Both the position numbers and the translations under genes were made by a program. 64,000 bases of DNA, taken from Euryodendron excelsum (Eukaryota; Streptophyta; Magnoliopsida; Ericales; Pentaphylacaceae). Shown here piece after piece: positions 56,373 to 64,000 of the stretch. The DNA is taken from contig CM065397.1 in NCBI GenBank assembly GCA_033060915.1, positions 28,574,501-28,638,500 of the forward strand, in the 5' to 3' direction. The notes under the pieces are model-generated. The model was not told where the DNA came from. It was given only the letters and a program-made list of their open reading frames with translations, and did no database searches. The number at the start of each line of letters is the position of its first letter. The stretch's first letter is position 1.

Positions 56373-56495
56373 CTTTTTTTCTTCTTCTTCTTCTTGTGAT
56401 TCTGCTGGAAAAGGGTGGGAGAGAGAAAAGGAGAGGTTTTGATTGCAAGAAAGGCGTTCTAATTCTGAAGTGAGAGAGAGAGAGAGAGAGAGAGA
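56373..56495 (-). other. Proposed first non-coding exon of the RING gene
   Basis: Minus-strand (CT)n at about 56470-56495 is followed by a leader rich in CT and GAA repeats that ends GAAAAAAAG-GTAGAG, a good donor. CT-rich leaders near the transcription start are common in plants. No transcript evidence is available. Confidence 0.4.
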
Positions 56496-57495
56496 CTTGT
56501 TATGAGTCATACAACTTATGTATGTAAGATCCGAGGCTGAGGGGAGTTGGGTGTGGCGCTTTTCAGATAACAAAACCAAACAAACAAAGTGCCGTACTAC
56601 CAATTGAGTACTTGGATAAATCCCACCCGTCGGATCAAAGGGTTCTGGATGGTCCAAGATCGAGGGCTGTGTGGCAACAGGTACGTCAAGGTCCAGAGGA
56701 GTTCCCCACACCCCTTGTTACAAAAAACACATCTGAAGCCATGTGTTTTTTTTAATTAATATTTAGATATACCGAAAGAAAAGCGAAGTTTGGTTTCTTT
56801 TTATTTTTGTGGACGGAAGCCACCCCACCATGGCCGCCGCCGCCTTAACACATTAATTTTTAATCTCCACCTACTGGTAGGTCCGGGACTTATTAAAAGA
56901 GAAAGCATGTACATATTTTCATAGAAACAACAACTTTCATGTTTTTTACTGATATAATTGAGTAACACGAGGTGTTAATTTTAATATGTGAGGCACACCA
57001 AAATTACCGATGGATTGTTTCAATGGATATTAATAAGGGGGATACTGTTGTTTTAATTAAAAGGAAAAGTATTAGGCTACATTTACTAATTATATCTTGT
57101 CTTAGAGTGAAAGTTCTTTAATTAGTAAATACTCTTATTATTATTCAGAAAAATATATAAATATATATATATATATATTCTTGTACTATTTATGTACAAT
57201 ATGTACATGTACAAATATAAAATTTATTATTTTTCATATAATTTTAAATCTAGTGGCTGTTCTAGAAATTTTTTATTAAAGTCATGCAAAAACTTGATCT
57301 TAATTTCATGATAGTGAAAAAAAAATTTTAATACATTGATATTTTTGTATTGGGCAAAAAAATTTTAAAAAAAAAAAAGTGCAAATATATATACTTTTCC
57401 AGTTACTTTTAACGAGATTTCTTATTTTGGAGTTGTCACATAAGACCCTTTATTATTGATGTTACTATCAAATAAGTTCTTCATATTTACACTAT
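56496..57495. other. Intergenic; likely RING gene promoter
   Basis: Upstream of the proposed first exon. It contains AT-rich sequence with a (TA)n run near 57159-57177. No clear TATA box could be assigned. An open frame at 56711-56289 on the minus strand spans the leader and is judged non-coding. Confidence 0.35.
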
Positions 57496-57499
57496 CATT

Positions 57500-58667
57500 A
57501 AAGCTGCAGTTATGTCTCTTCATATTTCCACTGTGTCTTCTTTCAAAATCCCTGGTATTCTGTGATGCGATGGATAGCAAGATAAATAGATTCTGGCGGG
57601 GTAAGTGAGGATGCCATGTAAAGACTTGGAGCTTCCTTTGTAACCTAAGGAGGTGGGTGCTCTAGGGTTTAGGAATTTTGATAAAAATAGACCATGCTTT
57701 GATTATATACCAAATTAGTTTGGCAACTCCTAAATGAGGATTATCTACTCAATATTGCGCCTCAGATTAGTTTGATTACCAAATTAGTTTGACCCCTAGA
57801 TTCCTAACTTACCAAATTTTAGACCAGTTCCTCTCTCGATCCTACTGCTATTGTAAGAGTTTTGTTTTTTCAAGAAACCATGAACCTGGGATGCTTCGAA
57901 TCTGCAATCTCTCTTTGACAACCATTTAGTCCAAGAAATTCTCAAAATTCATATTCCAGCAGTGCTTGAGAGGGACTCATGGGGATGGCTTTATTTATGA
58001 TGGCTCTGGTCTATTTTCATCCCACTAAGCCTACTTTACGATATTCATGGGCATCTTCTGCAACCTTCATTTTTGAGCTCTATCCAATGGAAAATTTTAT
58101 GGAGCCTAGAGATTCGATCATGAGCGTCTTAAGATCATCCTTTGGAGGTGGTTTCGGAAGCTCTCCTAACCATGCAAGTTTGCTCGTGTGGTTAGAGGTA
58201 TTGCTATGGAGGACCCGTATTATACCATCTATGATTTGGGGAAGGAAAACATCGATTATCTATTCTTCAAATATGTTATTGCCAGAATGATATGGTTTAG
58301 AAGTTGGAATATTTGTATTGATTTGGTTAATGCATGCATGCATGCAGATTCTTCTTCGTCATGCATCTCCAAGATCCTAAATCCCTCTAAATTAGTTCTG
58401 AAATCTATCAATAAAAGCTCATTTGCTGTTTATGCTGCCATTTTCTTGGATAGAGTGTGGAAATAGTGGAACGAGTGCTGCTTTGAATTCAGAATGACTG
58501 ATGTGGATAGTATTTTTTAAAAAGTGCATGAGCAGTCGAAGCTAGGAACACTGTGCTATTAAGGTGACATCCATGGAGCAGTGTGAGGACTCGGTTCCTC
58601 ATTTATCTCTACTCCCAAGTGGAAGCCTTTATTGGGGTGTTTAAAGTTGAATTTTGATGCTGCTTTT
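57500..58667 (+). pseudogene. LINE ORF2 C-terminal pseudogene
   Basis: The reading starts AVMSLHISTVSSFKIPG, then DAMDSKINRFWRGK (end of RT). A decayed zinc-binding segment follows. Near 58286-58500 come ARMIWFRSWNICIDLVNAC and FAVYAAIFLDRVWK, then WNECCFEFR. It finishes near 58590-58667 with STPKWKPLLGCLKLNFDAAF, the start of the LINE-type RNase H domain. Frames shift and stops occur. The RNase H is cut by the Copia LTR at 58668. Confidence 0.62.
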
Positions 58668-59107
58668 TGTTACGGGCGTATGTCTATTACATCTTGTAGA
58701 TTATTTACATACTACTGAAGCATAAGTCGGAAATACAATTTTGGAGTGTAATCTAGGGATCAACCTGATTTCTTGAATCGAAAGTGTTCCACATGCTTCA
58801 TTGCGTAACTTGTAATATCGACTTGTGGTGGAGCATAGTTAAACCCTTCGAAGGCCAACTACACCTTCACTATTCACCACTCATGTGCCACTTTACATTA
58901 TGCGTTTCAAAGAGAAAATGGAAAGCTGAAAGAGAGAGAAAGAGATATAGAGAGGATTAAGTGTCTGAATATCACGTCTACAATTCCAGTTTGGTAGTAA
59001 TTTCCCTCTAAATGGGCTCTTAGAAGGAAGTGGGTAGTTACGGTAACTATCACTATAGGTAATGGGTTTAGGTATGTCCATGGGTGCCCGAACCAACCCA
59101 AATGCCA
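58668..59107 (-). mobile_element. 3' LTR of a Copia element
   Basis: On the plus strand it starts TGTTACGGGCG and ends CAAATGCCA (TG...CA). On the minus strand it directly follows a purine-rich tract, so it is the 3' LTR of a leftward-reading element. Length is about 440 bp. It begins inside the RNase H codons of the LINE remnant. The right boundary could be off by about three bases. Confidence 0.55.
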
Positions 59108-59119
59108 ATATCTCCCACT
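59108..59119 (-). other. Polypurine tract of the Copia element
   Basis: Minus strand AGTGGGAGATAT just before the LTR. AAGTGGGAGA-type tracts are the standard Copia plus-strand primer. Confidence 0.6.
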
Positions 59120-60254
59120 AGCACTCGGGAATGTTCAAAGCAACAATATCTATTACGCGAGTATTCTAATGTGATTTTGTGAGATCATATAACAAATGAG
59201 TTATACAACCAGCTGAGTATACAAGATTCGAGAGCTCTACAACAAACTTTATAAAAACCAGCATAAAGACATCTACCACAACTGGAATAAACACAAGTAT
59301 CTCAAGTACTCTGAATCCATCTAGACATATTGGTTTAAGTAGCATCCTTTTTAAAAGCATACCTAAACCCTTGAGAGTAGCAACATACCCATGCATACAG
59401 TGCAATACAGAAAAGTGAAAGTAAGTCGCGCACTATTAATATAAAGCTTAATAAACAAGATGATCCTTTCTTTGTCCTCATGTCATTCGGATCAAGACTA
59501 ACTATTTTTTCCCAGTGATATCCAAAAAGTTGAATCAATCATAATCGTAAGATATCATGCCAAAGCAACTACATAAACCTTACACCTCATAACATAGTAT
59601 AAAATGTAAGGGTTCATATAGTGATACTGGGATTCACTCATCTCTTTAAATTTTGGTTGCTAAGCACATATAGTATGAATACACTTTTATGATGGAGTAG
59701 TTCCAATACAGAACCTATGTCAGACATCACATTGTTTAACTTTTAATCTAGTCACTAAGCAAGCACCTAGCTTGAGTTTTACATTTACTTTCCTTTTTGT
59801 AAGGCGACAAAAATAAAACCTCATATTGTCCTAGAAATATAGATTATGGTGAATACTGGCTAATAACCATCATCAAGCTTCATAATGGCTTTTGTGCAAC
59901 GTCGAAAGGGTCCTGATGTTGTGGGATCGTTTGGATTGTTACAACCTCTAGTAGATCTTAATTAATATATAAAATATATAAAGAATGAACAATCAGATAT
60001 CATCACATCCACAACAAGGGTGAGACAATAGCATATAGAATCTCAACTTTGCTCGCTCTCATAAGCACCAAAGGTGAGAGCTCGTGTGAAAAAGCCTATC
60101 AACCTGCTTGCATGCTCTCAATCTCATGTGTGTTACGCAATAAGCAGAACTATAAAATAGTCATTGAACTAAAATATGCATCATATCATAAAACCTCTAA
60201 TATCCAAAGGTATATAGTGATCAATTGATAAAACAAATAACACATCATCATCAC
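59120..60254 (-). other. Copia 3' untranslated region, no gene
   Basis: About 1.1 kb between the RNase H remnant and the polypurine tract, longer than in most Copia elements. No coding motif is visible on either strand. It could include a later insertion, but no ends were found. Confidence 0.4.
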
Positions 60255-61400
60255 CTACCCAGTCCTAATGCCCTAACCTAATTGATAAAAGCCTTTATAC
60301 CAATGGGGTTTGCCATATGGTCAGCAGCCATACGACTCATAGAGATGTGAGTCAAGATCACTTCCTTTTGTGCTACCATATCTCTAATGAAGTGATATCT
60401 CATATTAGTATGCTTGGTCATGCCGTGGTGCTTGGGATCTTTAGCACAAGTTAATACTGTCATGCTATCATAATAAATAATCATAATCTCCATAAGGAAT
60501 ATGACAATTTCCAATGAACCTCCTTAACTAAACAACCACGTGTATAATAGCCGAGCATGCCCCAAACTCTGCATCCATGGCGGACAAGACAATGCAGGCT
60601 TACTTCTTGCTACCCCATAAAATGGTCCCACCATTAAATAAGAAGGCATATCCTGATATGAACTTACGCTCATCAAGGTTATCACCCCCATTAGCATCAT
60701 TGTAGCCAACAAAATGCATATTCAAATACTGATAACGCAATACAAAATCCATAGTCCTTTTCAGATACCTAAGTATTCTCTTGGCTGCATTCTAATGAGT
60801 AACTCTTGGGTTGGATTGGCAACAACTTACTACCCCAGTAGTATTACTGATATAAGGCTGGTTGCATATCATAGCATACATCAAGCTCACTGAATATTGT
60901 ACTTAGGACATCTGTTCTTTCTTTTCTGGAGTTTTAGATCCCATGTCAAAGTTAGGCTTTCGCCTTTAGCGACAAGATTATCAATAAGTTTGCAGCTTTG
61001 TATATTGAATTACTCAATGACATTTTTTATGTAAGTCTTTTGAGACCAACCAAGAAGTCACTTGGAGGATCTCTCAAGATCTTAACTCCTAATATATAGC
61101 TTGCCTCACCCATGTCTTTCATCTCGAAAGTGGATGATAGCCACTCCCTAATGGCAATAACCAACTATATGTTATTACTAGCCAATAACATATCATCCTC
61201 AGAAAGTGATAACATGATGAAACTGCCCCTGGACCATTTAAACTACACACAATGGTCCTTCTCGATCATCATGAACACATAAGTGGTAATGGCTCACTGA
61301 AATCTCAAGTATGATTCCTGGATGATTGCTTTAGGCCATAGATAGATATAGGGAGCTTGCAAACTTTGTGCTCTTGGATAGCTACTACATAGCCTACATT
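60255..61400 (-). pseudogene. Copia reverse transcriptase-RNase H remnant
   Basis: Minus-strand reading from 61400 gives KVCKLPISIYGLKQSS (usually KVCKLxxSIYGLKQAS) and LSLSEDDMLLASNN where YVDDxLL is expected. FEMKDMGEASYILGVKI and LRYLKRTMDFVLRYQ follow. The RNase H region has MHFVGYNDANGGDNLDERK, KHTNMRYHFIRDM and MVAQKEVILTHISMSRM, with Copia-type ends. The catalytic YVDD reads SEDD, and several stops and frameshifts are present. Integrase and gag are absent, so the element is truncated at about 61400. Confidence 0.82.
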
Positions 61401-61401
61401 T

Positions 61402-64000
61402 AGATCTTCTAAAAATTTATGTGATTTTAAAATTTAGTTTGTTTGAAATTTGAATTGATTCGACATTTGATTTTTAAAACTTGGTTGAATTTTGATGACT
61501 AGTTGGAATTGAATTTTAAAACTAGATTTCGTTTTGCAATTTGAAGTTTAGTTTAGCTTTGAAATTGAATCATCCATAATTGACATTTGACCCATGAAAT
61601 GATACTCCTTTAGAGAGATTCAAGGTTTGATGTTGATTGAAATTGATTTGATTTGGTTTAGTAAGAATTATACATTCGCTTTGTCTAAAAGCTTAGGAAG
61701 TGAGTAGAACCTGGGAAGTGACGAGAGACTGCTTTGTGCTGATCGGTGTTTGTTGTTCTTTTTTCTTAAACTTTGAAGGAGAAGACATCTTGTCGCTTTG
61801 TTTGTTGAGAACTCTTGAGAGTAGTGGGGAACTCTTAGTGTTCTCTCGGATGTTGATTGTTGCTAACTTTTGCCTTTATTTAGCATGACAGAATTCTAAT
61901 TGACATGTTTCGTTAGGGGTTTTGTTTCCTAAAGTCGAACATCTTAAGTTGGCTTATGGAAGAAGTGAGATTATTTGGCATGTTCGGTAATGTTTGAGAT
62001 ATTTGAAGGACCAAACATCTTCGGTCAATTTTTCTTGAATAGATCAAGTAATTTAAAATTGAATGGAAGGTTGAGAGTCAGTCATTGTTAGGGAGGTTGA
62101 GGGTGGGGCATTGCTCTATTTTCTGTGGTTCTGAAATCATGGTCTGATAGTCTTGATAAGAAGACTTCCTCTCACTAGAATGTGAGAACTATAAAATAGC
62201 CCCCCTAGTTTGCAAAAGATTGGTCATTAATTTTTTATTATTTTTTTAAACATTTGTTTGGCATGTCTAGCGACTTCTAGATTTCACGAGGCTAAATTGC
62301 TAGGGTAACTCCCCTTCTCTTTCTTTCTTTTGACTAGGGGTTTGAAGACTTCCTTGACTACAAGAGGTTTTGAATTAATGGATTTTAGTCGATCAAAGTG
62401 GTATTTTCTTTAAACTATAATGCATGGTTAGGTGAAATGTAGTGAAAGAATAAGTTCTTTCTGGCCCAAAATCTTGATACAAGTAAAGACTAAGAATCAC
62501 GACCTTTGAGTCACTTTTGAGTGAAATTATCCCTAGTATAAAGGGTGAAAGCTCTTAGCGCTAAATATCCATCATCAATTCTGGATGACTTTAATTTGGA
62601 CCGTAATGTATGTTGCAGATTTTGTTGATCATTTTATCGAGAATTATCTTTAGGGATTTCTTATGATCAATGGCCTAACTTGGCAAAATGCCTTAAGTTG
62701 CCTATCATTTATAGAAGCTTGTTGAACTTTGCAATTTTTTTAATCAAAAAGAGCTTTGATTTGGACCGTAGCATATCTTAGGGTATGGGTTTAAGAAAAG
62801 AAAGGCAAATGAGGCTCAAACTTTTTATGTAAAGGGTTGTTAGAACCCTTGATCACCTTTTGTTGAATTGCACCTTTATTTTCGTTTGTCTTTTGAAATT
62901 TCTTTTGTTTTCTGTTACCCCAGTTGGGATAAGGATCTTTTGAATTTGAACTCTCTTGAATTAAATGAAAGAGCTTTGCTTTTTTTCCTTTATTTTCTTC
63001 TGTTTTTTTTTTCTTTGGAGCTTTTGATATCTTGTAACTGACCCATTTATGGGCGTTGATCAATGGGTGAGGTTTATATGAAAGAATTCATAGGCTCAAT
63101 GGGCTTACAAGGGATAAAGATATCTTTTTTTAAAGGTAGAAGAATTGATGGCCCGTCCTCATTTTAAATTGAATTGCTTAGTCCATAATGCCTCACAAAT
63201 TTTTGATAATCAAAGTGCTTCCCTTGTGAAACCATGTGGACTCAGGCTAATGTCAAGGGATTGCCCCTTGTGCAAGCTATGCAAGTTATTTGATCCTATT
63301 ATTGCCCCAATGTGTGGATGATTCCGAGTAGGGTTTGGAAAAGAATTTTTATGGGGTCAAAGGGGTATTTTTGTTGATATCGAAGGGGTAGCTTAAATTA
63401 TGACCTCCTATTATTTTGAATTTTGAACCTTTAGTCATTAGAGTTTTTGACCACTTGAAGCAAGGCTTTTGTAAATTGCTATGTTGCCCTAATGTGGGGT
63501 GTGATCCTTGATAGGTTCTTTTGAAAGAATTGCAACACAAGCTCAAATGGTTTTTCAATCATATAAAATGTAACAAAAATGAATGCCCCTTCTCATGTCA
63601 ACCTTGATCCATGAATCTTTCAAGCTCATTCGGTGCTTTGGAAATCCTTTGTATGGGATCTTGTTTTTCTTCTTTTGTTATTACCAAACCTAGGGATTAG
63701 ACCTAGGTTGCTTATGTATCTTAGTGAGCCCAACAATTAGGTCAATTTTAGTTTTGACCTAGAGCATTGATTCATAGAAATCCTAAACCTAGAAACACGG
63801 AAACAAATGCTAGATTTTTTTTAAACAATTAACCTCCAACAACTAAAAGATATGGTAGTAATTCTTCACATCCCTTGATTAGAGTAGCCTTCCAATTAAT
63901 TGGTTGGGACTGGTAGCTATAAGCAGGCAATTTTGAAAGTTGTGGGAATGACTCCGTTGCAACGATTCTTGTAATGTTGTTGGTTTGGGAGTCGATGGGA
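61402..64000 (-). mobile_element. Possible part of another large Gypsy LTR
   Basis: No coding frame. On the minus strand, near 63725-63695, it reads AAGATACATAAGCAACCTAG. This resembles AAGATACGTAGGCAACCTAA in the R-U5 of the giant LTR at 41740. It carries internal repeats: tttggaccgta near 62595 and 62760, and ttgccccaatgtg/ttgccctaatgtg near 63302 and 63484. Large repeat-rich LTRs of this kind suit the Tat lineage, but ends were not found and the window stops here. Confidence 0.3.

Noticed and set aside
56289..56711. 140-codon minus-strand open frame with Ser-Leu repeats and a Glu run
   Set aside because: It is formed by (CT)n and GAA microsatellites over the presumed leader and first splice donor of the RING gene. 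It is better explained as 5' UTR.

Overview
This is AT-rich plant nuclear DNA, almost certainly from an angiosperm and probably a woody eudicot. The evidence is spliced coding exons with GT-AG introns, plant-type Copia and Gypsy LTRs, plant L1 LINE remains, a MULE transposon and (TA)n/(GA)n microsatellites. No bacterial, organellar or viral genes were recognised. The species cannot be fixed from the sequence alone.

Only one intact protein gene is well supported. It is a five-coding-exon RING-H2 E3 ubiquitin ligase gene on the minus strand (coding exons from 52929 down to 50088, 566 residues). A 5'-UTR intron lies upstream and a (GA/CT)n-rich leader lies near 56.4-56.5 kb. A second, fragmentary host gene may exist on the plus strand. 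Exons at 20743-20919 and 23565-23689 are phase-compatible, and another candidate lies at 24368-24472, but the reading frame is interrupted by TAG and the product is not recognised. Weaker exon-like stretches occur at 0.66-1.06 kb. If they belong together, most of 1-25 kb is transposon-filled intron.

Layout from left to right: 0-3.5 kb is low-complexity non-coding DNA with long poly-G tracts. 3.5-6.56 kb is a truncated Gypsy element of Athila/Tat type on the minus strand, with gag/pol remnants, a tRNA-Asp-type primer site and one 1.12-kb LTR. 7.4-14.85 kb is best read as a decayed L1 LINE broken by a solo Gypsy LTR (7792-9634) and by a GC-ended TIR element (10588-11999), which itself carries a small MITE. 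16.3-19.1 kb holds two more LINE fragments, followed by part of an LTR with an iMet primer site (about 19.39-20.2 kb). 21.46-23.27 kb is a probable solo LTR and a second copy of the MITE. 25463-29238 is a complete but dead MULE with TIRs, a 9-bp target duplication, a transposase pseudogene and arrays of GCGTCA...TGACGC hairpins at both ends.

30.2-42.4 kb is the 3' half of a giant Gypsy element (Tat/Ogre-like). It has a long non-coding region with a 53-bp minisatellite, a polypurine tract and a 5.25-kb LTR carrying several private tandem-repeat families. Its 3' region is interrupted by a solo LTR (30794-32434) with a perfect GTATT duplication. 42.4-49.8 kb is mostly unrecognised AT-rich DNA with a hAT-like end and a Gypsy-type LTR. 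The RING gene follows. At 57.5-61.4 kb a LINE 3' end was invaded by a Copia element (minus strand; LTR, PPT and RNase H/RT remnants). The last 2.6 kb looks like part of another large LTR.

I found no gene cluster or new multi-gene system. The most unusual structure is the MULE with paired subterminal hairpin arrays. After it come the repeat-within-repeat architecture of the Ogre-like LTR and the phase-compatible exon pair of the unrecognised host gene. All family names come from recalled motifs, not from database searches.
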